NCBI GenBank assembly: GCA_023392035.1
Contig: JAEVZY010000203.1
Coordinates: forward strand, 1-5,960
Direction: 5' to 3'
DNA: 5,960 nucleotides
Source of the DNA: Pseudomonadota bacterium
Lineage (GTDB): Bacteria > Pseudomonadota > Gammaproteobacteria > Burkholderiales > Burkholderiaceae_D
The notes below the pieces were generated by a model. The model was not told the DNA's origin and ran no database searches. It saw only the letters and a program-made list of their open reading frames with translations. Shown here piece after piece: positions 1 to 5,648 of the stretch. The translations under genes were made by a program, and so were the position numbers. Positions within the stretch are counted from its first letter, which is position 1; every line of letters starts with the position of its first letter.

Positions 1-285
1 GATCGGCCGCGGCAAAGGTAGGCCCAGGCGCGGACCAGCGGAAATTGGATGCAGGCATGAGAGAGCAGGGCGGCAAAGGGCAAAGCTGCACAGCATAAGC
101 GATCCGCCCGCTGCGGGCGCAAACCGCTTTCGGCGCCTCGGCTTGCTAGCCATGCCTGGCCTGGTTCGCCTTTCTCCCGCTTCCCCTGCGCTGGGTCAAG
201 TCGCCGTGCTGCAATTCATCGCAGGCCCCGGAATCAGCGTGAATTGCGGGGTCGCTTGTGCTGAAATGAGCCGGCCCTCCAACCC

Positions 286-304
286 GCTGCCGGCAAGCGG
301 CAGC
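286..304 (+). other. Stem-loop in the DUF1428 leader
   Basis: Perfect 7-bp inverted repeat GCTGCCG / CGGCAGC with a 5-base loop (GCAAG). It ends nine bases before the AAGGAG ribosome binding site of the DUF1428 gene and is followed by CTTTC. It could be an mRNA leader hairpin or a weak terminator of upstream transcription. The pairing is directly visible; its function is not. Confidence 0.4.
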
Positions 305-313
305 CTTTCATGC

Positions 314-319
314 AAGGAG
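314..319 (+). promoter_or_regulatory. Ribosome binding site fixing the DUF1428 start
   Basis: AAGGAG lies six bases upstream of the ATG at 326. It decides the start against the longer in-frame ATG at 143, which would add 61 residues of non-conserved, composition-biased sequence. Confidence 0.8.
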
Positions 320-325
320 CATGTC

Positions 326-685
326 ATGCCCTATGTCGATGGATTCGTTGTCCCTGTCCCCAAGGCCAAAGTGGAAGCCTACCGCCAGATGTCGGTGCGC
401 TGCGGCGAAATCTGGCGCGAACACGGCGCGCTGGAATTCCGCGAATGCGTGGCCGATGACGTCAAGCCCGGCAAGCTGACTTCCTTTCCGCAAAGTGTGG
501 ACCTGAAGGAAGACGAGATCGTGGCCTTCTCCTGGATCGTCTATGAATCCCGCGCCAAGCGCGATGAGGTGAACGACAAGGTCATGAAAGATTCACGCAT
601 GGCCGACATGATGAAGCCGGAAAACCTGCCCTTCGATGGCAAGCGGATGATTTTCGGCGGCTTTGAAATGATCGTGGACATGTGA
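326..685 (+). CDS. DUF1428 family protein (YbaA-like)
   Basis: A 119-residue cytoplasmic protein that I recognise as DUF1428, the family of E. coli YbaA. Family hallmarks are visible in order: MPYVDGFVVPVP at the N-terminus, IWREHGALEFRECVADD around residues 31-47, FSWIVYESRAKRDEVN near 71-86, and a C-terminal FDGKRMIFGGFE. Length matches the usual 115-120 residues. The family is a small alpha/beta fold thought to resemble dimeric ferredoxin-like barrels; no reaction is established, so none is assigned. No signal peptide or membrane segment is present. The start at 326 is chosen for its AAGGAG site and because the family begins with MPYVDGF. It appears to be a single-gene unit: 205 bases separate it from the next gene. 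Confidence 0.92.
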   Translation: MPYVDGFVVPVPKAKVEAYRQMSVRCGEIWREHGALEFRECVADDVKPGKLTSFPQSVDLKEDEIVAFSWIVYESRAKRDEVNDKVMKDSRMADMMKPENLPFDGKRMIFGGFEMIVDM

Positions 686-850
686 AGGTGGACCCGCAAT
701 CGCGCGCCCCGGCCGGCGGCGGCTGCGCGACTGCGGCATTCCCAGCCTGGCGGCATTGAAACCTGGCAGCATTTGATACGCCCCGCCAATAGAAAACCTT
801 CCTTACATTTCTCAGCGAACCCTTGTTGGAACTGCCACTCGATTGAACAG

Positions 851-870
851 GCGGCACGCACCCGTGCCGC
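851..870 (+). other. Perfect stem-loop in the lipoprotein leader
   Basis: Inverted repeat GCGGCACG / CGTGCCGC: eight perfect GC-rich pairs with a CACC tetraloop. It ends nine bases before the AAGGAG of the downstream lipoprotein gene. It has no T tract, so a simple terminator is unlikely; an mRNA-stabilising leader hairpin or a protein-binding dyad fits better. Function is inferred only from position. Confidence 0.45.
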
Positions 871-879
871 ATCCAGAGA

Positions 880-885
880 AAGGAG
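880..885 (+). promoter_or_regulatory. Ribosome binding site selecting a GTG start
   Basis: AAGGAG lies five bases before GTG at 891, and that GTG begins a textbook lipoprotein signal peptide. The longer in-frame start at 843 (TTG) would put 16 polar residues ahead of the signal and would cover the 851-870 hairpin, so it is unlikely. Confidence 0.8.
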
Positions 886-890
886 ATCTC

Positions 891-1322
891 GTGAAGAAAC
901 TATTCATTCCCCTGGCATGTGCGATCACCTTGGCAGCCTGCAGCAGCGCAGGTCCTTCCGGCAGCGGCTCGGCTTCCGGCTCGACCTCGGGCATGGGCTC
1001 GGCGAGCGGGGCGGCGCAAGGCACTTACGGTTCGAGCGGTTCATCGACGGCGCCCGAGAGTTCGTCTGGTTCGTCCTCGGGACTGGGTTCTTCGGGCAGC
1101 AGCTATGGTTCGTCCTCGGCGCCGGCCGGCAGCGCATCGAGCAGCAGCGGCACTTCGGGCGACACCGGCGCTTCGTCGTCGACCACGCCTGGCGGCGCTT
1201 CCAGCTCGTCCGGCACCTCGGGCACCAGCGGGGCGTCTTCCATGGGCAGCGGCAGCAATTCCAGCTCGGGCTCGCAGTCCGGCATGGGTTCCTCGTCCGG
1301 TTCGACTTCCACCACCAAGTAA
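891..1322 (+). CDS. Ser/Gly-rich low-complexity lipoprotein
   Basis: A 143-residue predicted lipoprotein. Residues 1-16 form a signal peptide (KK at 2-3, then a hydrophobic stretch) ending in the lipobox L14-A15-A16-C17. Serine at +2 suggests outer-membrane sorting by the usual +2 rule. I count 56 serines and 30 glycines among the 127 mature residues, with the rest mostly Ala, Thr and a few Pro. Only E56, D91 and the final K143 are charged. Short motifs recur, such as SSSSGTSG and ASSS. All six serine codons are used, so the composition is held at protein level and is not a young DNA repeat. No folded domain is recognisable; it is probably a disordered surface or periplasmic tether or coat. 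A second lipoprotein gene follows after 48 bases, probably in the same unit. The start is GTG, chosen by ribosome binding site and signal peptide. Confidence 0.8.
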   Translation: MKKLFIPLACAITLAACSSAGPSGSGSASGSTSGMGSASGAAQGTYGSSGSSTAPESSSGSSSGLGSSGSSYGSSSAPAGSASSSSGTSGDTGASSSTTPGGASSSSGTSGTSGASSMGSGSNSSSGSQSGMGSSSGSTSTTK

Positions 1323-1331
1323 GCGCGGCAG

Positions 1332-1350
1332 CCCCGGCCCCTGGCCGGGG
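1332..1350 (+). terminator. GC hairpin between the two lipoprotein genes
   Basis: CCCCGGCC / GGCCGGGG, eight perfect pairs with a 3-base loop, starting nine bases after the first lipoprotein stop. No T tract follows, so strong intrinsic termination is not supported. It may act as a partial terminator or as a 3' mRNA stabiliser that lowers expression of the second gene relative to the first. Confidence 0.35.
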
Positions 1351-1370
1351 TGCTCGGCTTCCAGCCTGTC

Positions 1371-1718
1371 ATGCACCAGTACACCTTCAAATTGAGCGTG
1401 GCCGTTCTCTTTTGCGGCCTGATCGGCTGCGCCGGCGAAGCGGCTTCGCAAGCGGGCCATCCGGGCGCCGCATCCAATAGTGGCAATGCAAGCGCCAGTT
1501 CAAGCACCGGTTCACGCGCGCAAGCGGCTCTGGTTTCACCCAGCGGCAAGGCCGTGGTTGACGGCGACACCGTGGAAGTGCGCGGCGGTGAGATCAGCGT
1601 CAACGGCCATTCCTACGGCTCGGCGCCGCCGGGCACGCACGTGCGCTATGTGAAGGAAAACGGCATCGGCAAGCTGTTTGTGGGCGATGCGGAACGGCAG
1701 CCCAAGGCCAACAAATAG
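1371..1718 (+). CDS. Small lipoprotein with C-terminal beta-rich domain
   Basis: A 115-residue predicted lipoprotein of unknown function. The signal peptide covers residues 1-19 (K7, then a hydrophobic core) and ends in a classic lipobox L17-I18-G19-C20, with Ala at +2 favouring the outer membrane. Residues 21-58 are a Ser/Ala/Gly-rich linker echoing the composition of the preceding lipoprotein. Residues 60-106 form a compact, probably beta-strand domain with VVDGDTVEVRGGEISVNGHSYG followed by GTHVRYVKENG and GKLFVG; I do not recognise a named family. The ATG at 1371 is chosen because it leads straight into the signal peptide. A GTG at 1350 lies inside the hairpin and adds only seven residues. 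Neither start has a good Shine-Dalgarno sequence, so expression may be low. The stop codon lies within the convergent terminator repeat. Confidence 0.72.
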   Translation: MHQYTFKLSVAVLFCGLIGCAGEAASQAGHPGAASNSGNASASSSTGSRAQAALVSPSGKAVVDGDTVEVRGGEISVNGHSYGSAPPGTHVRYVKENGIGKLFVGDAERQPKANK

Positions 1719-1744
1719 CGCTTCAAAGAGCGCTTCAAGCGCTA
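1716..1744. terminator. Convergent inverted repeat holding both stop codons
   Basis: TAGCGCTT at 1716-1723 pairs perfectly with AAGCGCTA at 1737-1744 across a 13-base loop that holds a third AGCGCT palindrome at 1729-1734. The left arm begins with the TAG of the plus-strand lipoprotein; the right arm read on the minus strand begins with the TAG of the universal stress gene. On the minus strand the stem is followed by TTTGTTGG, a modest T tract, so termination of the stress-protein operon is the better supported direction. On the plus strand it is followed by GAAAATCC. Confidence 0.55.
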
Positions 1745-2629
1745 GAAAATCCGGCCGTCGATGTCGGCTCCGATCTTGAGCCGGGCGCCGGACTTTTCCG
1801 TGGCCCGCACCAGCAGCAAGGCGCATTCGGCTTCTTCCAGCAAGCGCTTCAAGACCAGGGCGTGACCGGTGCCCAGGGTACCGTGCCAGCCCAGCGCCAA
1901 CACATTGCATGACTGGCGCTTGATCTGATCGAGCAATACCGTCGCCGCATTGCCTTGCCGGACCAGCGCCTGGTCCACGCAATGCGATTCTTCTGGCGTG
2001 CAGCCTGTCAGGCCGCGTTCGACCATCTCCTGGACGCGACCGGGATACTCATGATGGGCGGCGTCGACATAGTCCCCCAGCGGTCGCGCGCCCGCGGGAG
2101 CAGGACCATTTCCGGCGTGGATCACCGTCACCTTCAGCTTGAGCGCAGCCGCCAGATGGGTGGCCTTTTCAAGCGCCCGGTCCGCCGCCTGTTCACCGCT
2201 GGCCGCGGCCAGCATCGAGGTCCATGGCAAGTGCTCGCGGTAGTGCAGGGGCAGCAGCAGCACCGGCACCGGGCTTTGCTCGATCACGGCTTGCGCGATC
2301 GATCCGAGACGCTGCGACAACTTGAGCTTGGCCGAAGCCGATTCGCCGCGGGTGGCCATCACCACCAGGTCCGCGCCGTAAGTGTGGATGGCCTGCAGCA
2401 CGGCCTGGTCCGCCTGGCCCGCCAGCTGGTGCAGGATCACATGCGCGCCTTCGGTTTGGGGAATATGCAGGCGCGAGAGGGCGTCCTGGTCGGGCAGGGG
2501 CTGAGGGCCAGCGTGCAGGACGTGCAAGCGGGCTCCCAGCCTTTCGCGCAGCCACAGGGCGCAGCCGATGGCCTTGGCCGCGTGCAGCGAACCGTCCAGG
2601 GGAAGCAGGAGAGAATGGAAGCGCTTCAT
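1742..2629 (-). CDS. Tandem-domain universal stress protein (UspA family)
   Basis: A 295-residue cytoplasmic protein with two Usp domains. Domain 1 (about 4-127) starts with the typical LLLPLDGS strand-loop at 7-14 and ends with VIEQSPVPVLLLP at 115-127. Domain 2 (about 135-275) ends with the matching ECALLLVR strand. The family ATP loop is G-2x-G-9x-G(S/T). In domain 1 it is altered: G95, then Ala at 98, then G109-S110 with one extra residue. In domain 2 GTLG at 250-253 is present but the later G(S/T) is missing, so nucleotide binding is uncertain. A segment with DYVDAAHHEYPGR at 186-198 sits in domain 2. Family members act in survival under stress, starvation or anaerobiosis. The ATG overlaps the stop of the upstream HAD-GH65 gene as ATGA, implying translational coupling. 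AAAGAG lies eight bases before the start. Confidence 0.9.
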   Translation of the reverse strand: MKRFHSLLLPLDGSLHAAKAIGCALWLRERLGARLHVLHAGPQPLPDQDALSRLHIPQTEGAHVILHQLAGQADQAVLQAIHTYGADLVVMATRGESASAKLKLSQRLGSIAQAVIEQSPVPVLLLPLHYREHLPWTSMLAAASGEQAADRALEKATHLAAALKLKVTVIHAGNGPAPAGARPLGDYVDAAHHEYPGRVQEMVERGLTGCTPEESHCVDQALVRQGNAATVLLDQIKRQSCNVLALGWHGTLGTGHALVLKRLLEEAECALLLVRATEKSGARLKIGADIDGRIF

Positions 2630-5481
2630 TTGGGTATCTCTTTGTCCTCTTTGTCCTTTGCCCGCCGCCGCACTTTCACCTCATGCTCCTGGCCGCGGAA
2701 CATCAGCTTGAGCTCGATGCCGTCGCAGCCGGCCGGCAGGCGTTGGTCAGCGTGCGCGCCAGGGTGCGGGCCCTTGTCGTCGAAGCCGATGCCCAGGAAG
2801 CCGAACACCAATGCCTGCCAGGCGCCGGCCATGGCGGCGGCATGCACGCCCAGCACGCTGTTGTCCATGGCATTGGACAGGTCCAGCCACAGGCTGCGCT
2901 CCCAATAGCTTTGCGCTTCTTCCTGCAATCCGATGCGGGCCGCGATGCCGGCGTGGATGGCCGGCGACAGGCTGCTGCCATGGTCGGTGAGGGCTTCGTA
3001 GTAGCGGTAGTTGGCCGCCACCACTTCATCGGAAAACGCCTGCGGAAACAGCCAGAGCAGCATCAGCACATCGGCCTGCTTGATCAGTTTGATGCGATTG
3101 ATTTCTTCCCATCCAAACAGGCGGCTGACCGGCGCCTTGAAGCGCTCGTCCTTGGGAAGGGGATAGTCGTCGAGCGCGAAAAATCCCTGGAATTGTTCGA
3201 TGATGCCCTGCTCGTTGGGCACGGGGACATAGAGTGAATCGGCCACCTCACGCCATTGCCTGCTCTCGGCGTCGTCGATGCCCATGTGCTGCGCCAGCCA
3301 TGCGGCCCGCTCAAGGTTGAAGCGCGCCATCCAGTTGGTGTAGGCATTGTCGTTCACGGCATGGTGATACTCGTCCGGTCCCATCACGCCGCGCAGGTGA
3401 TAGTGCTGGCCATCCTGCGTGGCGCGGCTGGCCCAGAAGCGTGCCGTCTCGAACAGCAGCTCCGCACCCGGCCCGACCAGGAAGGCTTCATCGCCCGTGG
3501 CTTCCCAATAGCGCCAGACCGCGTAGGCAATATCGGCAGAGATATGCACCTGTTGGTCGCCGGTGAAGATGGGAATTTCCTTGCCGGTGCTTTTGAGGCG
3601 AATCTGGGTAGGGGTGACGTCTTCGCCGGTGACAGTCGATTCCCAGGCAAAGCAGGCCCCGCGGAAACCCATGCGCTGTGCGCGCCGGCGTGCGCCATCC
3701 AGCGTGTGGTGGCGATACAAAAGCAGGGCGCGCGCAATCGCCGGCTCGACATGCAGGAAGAAAGGCAGCATGTAGATTTCCGTGTCCCAGAACACGTGCC
3801 CTTCGTAGGCCCGCCCGGTCAATGCGCGCGCGCCGATGGAAACGCGGGAATCCTCGCTTGCCGCCGAGCGCAGGTGATAGCTGCCAAAGCGCAGCACCTG
3901 CTCAATCGCCGGACGGCCTGAGGCGCGGATATCGGCCCGATCCCAGAAATCCATCCACTTTGCGGCATGCGCGTTGAACATCTGCTCGAAGTTATCGGGG
4001 TCGAGCGCCTTCGAATGGGCAAGTGCAGCGGCCTTCGGATCTGCCGTATCCCGGCTCGTGAACACCGAAATCAGGCGGCGCATTCGCTTCGCTTCGCGCA
4101 GGATGCGGGAGACGACACAGACCTGCATTGCGGATGCCCGTGTGGCGTACAGCCGGCAATCCATACCGGCGGCCTGTGTATGCTCCACCAGTTGGATATG
4201 CAGATGCCGCTCCAATTCCTGGCCATCCAACAGGGCTTCGAATTCGACCTCGGGCCCATCGTTCTCCGGCGTGACGCGCACTTCCTGCAGCAGCAGATGT
4301 GGATCGGCCAGGGAAGCGCAGCGGCGCGAATCGATCCTTGTACGCTGCCCGTCGGCAGTTTGATAGACGGTTTGCTCATGCAGCACGCCGCGGCGCAAAT
4401 CCAGCACGCGGTGCAGTTCGCGCCCGCTGGAACCGGCGAAATCAAGCGTCGCCCCCTGGCGCGTGGCGCGCAGTGCGAATGGAAATGGCAGATGCACCAA
4501 TTCCGCGTAGTTGTCGCCGCGCTCCGGCGCCAGGAACTCGATCTCCGAATAAGGCAGCTCGGCGCACTTGCGGTCGTAGATGCCGGCGACAAACATGTCG
4601 CCTTGCGAACCGGGGAGGGGACTGTCGAGCGCGCCGCGCACCCCGAGATAGCCATTGCCCACCGCGAACAGGCTTTCCATCTGGCGCTCGCGCGCGCGGT
4701 CGAAGCCTTCCTGCTCGATGCGCCAGGCGTTGTCTTCCTGCTGGGCGCGCCAGGCGGCTTCCAGCTCGGGAATGCCGAGCCCGGCCAGGTCGGGCAGGAC
4801 GATATCGGCGCCGGCGCTGCGCAAGTTGTTGGCGTTCTGCGGATTGCCTTCGCGGTCGATTCCGACCACCAGCCCGAATTCGCCGCGGCGGCCAGCCTGC
4901 ACCCCGGCGACTGCATCTTCGACCACCATGGCGCGTCCCGGCGCGACACCCAGTTGTTGGGCCGCATACAGGAACATGGCGGGGTCCGGCTTGCCCTTCA
5001 GGGCCGATGCGTCGAGATCATTGCCGTCCACGCAGATGTCGAACAATCCGGTAATGCCCGCCACACGCATGATTTCCTGGCCGTGGCGGCTGGAGGTCAC
5101 CATGCCGATCTTTACGCCGCGTGTGCGCAAGGCTTCGATCAGGCTCAGGGTGGATGCGAAAGTCTGCACGCCTTGCGCATGCAGCGCTTGCTCGAACAGG
5201 CTGTCCTTGCATTCGGCCAGGGTCGCCATCTCTTCTTCGGAGGCCGTGATCTTGCGGGCCTGCAAAAAGCTGCGCACGCCATCCAGGCGCGGCTTGCCGT
5301 CCACGTACGCCCGGTATTCCTCGTGTTCGTCGAAGGGACGAAACGCCTGACCATTTGCCCGACGCCGCAGGAAGTCGTCAAACGCCAGTTTCCATGCGGA
5401 CGCATGCAAGCTGGCCGTTTGAGTGATGACGCCATCCATGTCGAAGATGGCGGCCTGCAGGGCGCCGCTTACCTGTGCCAT
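2626..5481 (-). CDS. Fused beta-phosphoglucomutase-like HAD / GH65 phosphorylase
   Basis: A 951-residue cytoplasmic two-enzyme fusion. Residues 1-235 are a HAD domain of the beta-phosphoglucomutase type: DMDGVIT with D14 nucleophile and D16 acid/base, H26 and AWK, a cap with YVDGKPRLDGVRSFL (59-73), motif II VTSS (128-131), K164 in GKPDP, and E188-D189. Residues from about 252 form GH65: the N-terminal domain with ESLFAVGNGYLGVRG (269-283), the (alpha/alpha)6 catalytic domain with FWDTE (564-568), general acid E704 in GPDEYH, and phosphate-site motifs KQADVL (801-806) and HGSSLS (834-839), then a short C-terminal beta domain ending near 940. The phosphate-site residues indicate a phosphorylase and not a hydrolase. 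Likely role: alpha-glucosyl disaccharide plus phosphate gives beta-glucose 1-phosphate, which the HAD domain isomerises to glucose 6-phosphate. The disaccharide (trehalose, maltose, kojibiose, nigerose) cannot be decided by eye. Homologous pairs occur as separate neighbours in other bacteria, such as mycobacterial Rv3400/Rv3401. The ATG at 5481 is close to the first HAD strand and has only a weak GAG ribosome site. Confidence 0.93.
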   Translation of the reverse strand: MAQVSGALQAAIFDMDGVITQTASLHASAWKLAFDDFLRRRANGQAFRPFDEHEEYRAYVDGKPRLDGVRSFLQARKITASEEEMATLAECKDSLFEQALHAQGVQTFASTLSLIEALRTRGVKIGMVTSSRHGQEIMRVAGITGLFDICVDGNDLDASALKGKPDPAMFLYAAQQLGVAPGRAMVVEDAVAGVQAGRRGEFGLVVGIDREGNPQNANNLRSAGADIVLPDLAGLGIPELEAAWRAQQEDNAWRIEQEGFDRARERQMESLFAVGNGYLGVRGALDSPLPGSQGDMFVAGIYDRKCAELPYSEIEFLAPERGDNYAELVHLPFPFALRATRQGATLDFAGSSGRELHRVLDLRRGVLHEQTVYQTADGQRTRIDSRRCASLADPHLLLQEVRVTPENDGPEVEFEALLDGQELERHLHIQLVEHTQAAGMDCRLYATRASAMQVCVVSRILREAKRMRRLISVFTSRDTADPKAAALAHSKALDPDNFEQMFNAHAAKWMDFWDRADIRASGRPAIEQVLRFGSYHLRSAASEDSRVSIGARALTGRAYEGHVFWDTEIYMLPFFLHVEPAIARALLLYRHHTLDGARRRAQRMGFRGACFAWESTVTGEDVTPTQIRLKSTGKEIPIFTGDQQVHISADIAYAVWRYWEATGDEAFLVGPGAELLFETARFWASRATQDGQHYHLRGVMGPDEYHHAVNDNAYTNWMARFNLERAAWLAQHMGIDDAESRQWREVADSLYVPVPNEQGIIEQFQGFFALDDYPLPKDERFKAPVSRLFGWEEINRIKLIKQADVLMLLWLFPQAFSDEVVAANYRYYEALTDHGSSLSPAIHAGIAARIGLQEEAQSYWERSLWLDLSNAMDNSVLGVHAAAMAGAWQALVFGFLGIGFDDKGPHPGAHADQRLPAGCDGIELKLMFRGQEHEVKVRRRAKDKEDKEIPK
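2638..2655 (-). repeat. 9-bp tandem duplication spanning the usp ribosome site
   Basis: CTCTTTGTC occurs twice in direct succession (plus-strand reading), followed by a partial third CTTTG. On the minus strand it encodes Asp-Lys-Glu twice at residues 943-948 of the HAD-GH65 protein, in a charged C-terminal tail. The copy nearer the stop supplies AAAGAG, the likely ribosome binding site of the stress-protein gene. Confidence 0.6.
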
Positions 5482-5648
5482 TGATCATCTCAAGCAATCC
5501 ACGGGATCAAGGGATGTTGAACGAATACTTGAGGCGCGGGTGGCAAAGCGCTTGCCTGTTTCCGGACAGTTTGAGCCGACTCAAATTTGTGCTGCGCAGC
5601 GCAACTCGCTGGCCGGCTCGGCATTGAGGCCGGCAGATTCAGCCGCCC
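5482..5648. other. Promoter-bearing gap upstream of HAD-GH65
   Basis: This 167-base gap should hold the promoter of the minus-strand operon. It is dense in TTGA/TCAA half-sites, including the dyad at 5570-5585 and weaker, off-spacing pairs at 5481-5493 and 5507-5520. On the minus strand TTGCCA (5546-5541) resembles a -35 hexamer, but no good -10 sits 16-18 bases downstream. A GGCAA/TTGCC small dyad lies at 5542-5556. No gene is apparent in any frame. Confidence 0.45.
5570..5585. promoter_or_regulatory. FNR/Anr-type dyad upstream of the HAD-GH65 operon
   Basis: Perfect dyad TTTGAG-CCGA-CTCAAA. Its core TTGAG-N4-CTCAA has the 14-bp architecture of the FNR/Anr/Dnr site (TTGAT-N4-ATCAA) and differs only at the symmetric fifth base of each arm. 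Its centre is about 96 bases from the operon start codon, compatible with an activator upstream of a short leader. Assignment to an FNR-type regulator is inference from geometry and from the Usp in the operon; another CRP/FNR family member could bind. Confidence 0.45.

Larger units (their letters stand above)
1..325. other. No convincing gene; leader of the DUF1428 gene
   Basis: I see no well-supported gene here. The DUF1428 frame is open on the plus strand back to the left edge, but its translation is an arginine-, proline- and alanine-rich run typical of GC-rich non-coding DNA. On the minus strand an ATG at 58 opens a frame reading MPASNFRWSAPGPTFAAAD to the edge. This could be the start of a divergent gene, but it has no Shine-Dalgarno sequence and only 19 residues are visible. 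A 6-bp GC hairpin lies at 105-119 (arms CGCCCG/CGGGCG) without a T tract. No sigma-70 promoter with two good hexamers was found. Confidence 0.5.
686..890. other. Intergenic region between DUF1428 and lipoprotein genes
   Basis: About 205 bases without a gene. A GC-rich imperfect stem lies at 700-730 (TCGCGC paired with GCGCGA) just after the DUF1428 stop, but no T tract follows, so it is at best a weak terminator. The middle (755-810) is more AT-rich and contains TTGAAA at 756 and TTGATA at 773. Neither has a -10 hexamer at proper spacing, so the promoter of the lipoprotein gene is probably here but not pinpointed. A strong hairpin lies at 851-870. Confidence 0.45.

Noticed and set aside
1..58. 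Possible minus-strand gene start (MPASNFRWSAPG...)
   Set aside because: Only 19 codons are visible and there is no ribosome site; a competing frame from an ATG at 96 is equally open. Not enough to call a gene.
143..325. 61-residue N-terminal extension of the DUF1428 gene
   Set aside because: The frame is open even to the left edge because of base composition. The AAGGAG site and family start at 326 fit better.
891..1322. DNA tandem repeat or CRISPR-like array in the Ser/Gly region
   Set aside because: There are no regularly spaced exact repeats; similarity is at protein level with varied codons.
773..1480. Plus-strand 235-codon frame overlapping both lipoprotein genes
   Set aside because: Arg/Gly/Phe-rich shadow; the lipoprotein frame with lipobox and ribosome site explains the region.
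1955..2908. 317-codon plus-strand frame across the Usp gene and the end of the GH65 gene
   Set aside because: It spans two real minus-strand genes and has no family signature or ribosome site.
3967..5484. Long plus-strand open frame (505 codons) opposite the HAD-GH65 gene
   Set aside because: It is antisense to a gene with many recognisable catalytic motifs, and its own translation shows no known motif. It is a GC-driven shadow.
5481..5494. Possible FNR site right at the HAD-GH65 start codon
   Set aside because: The half-sites TTGA and TCAA are separated by five bases, not six, and the site overlaps the ribosome binding region. The dyad at 5570-5585 fits much better.
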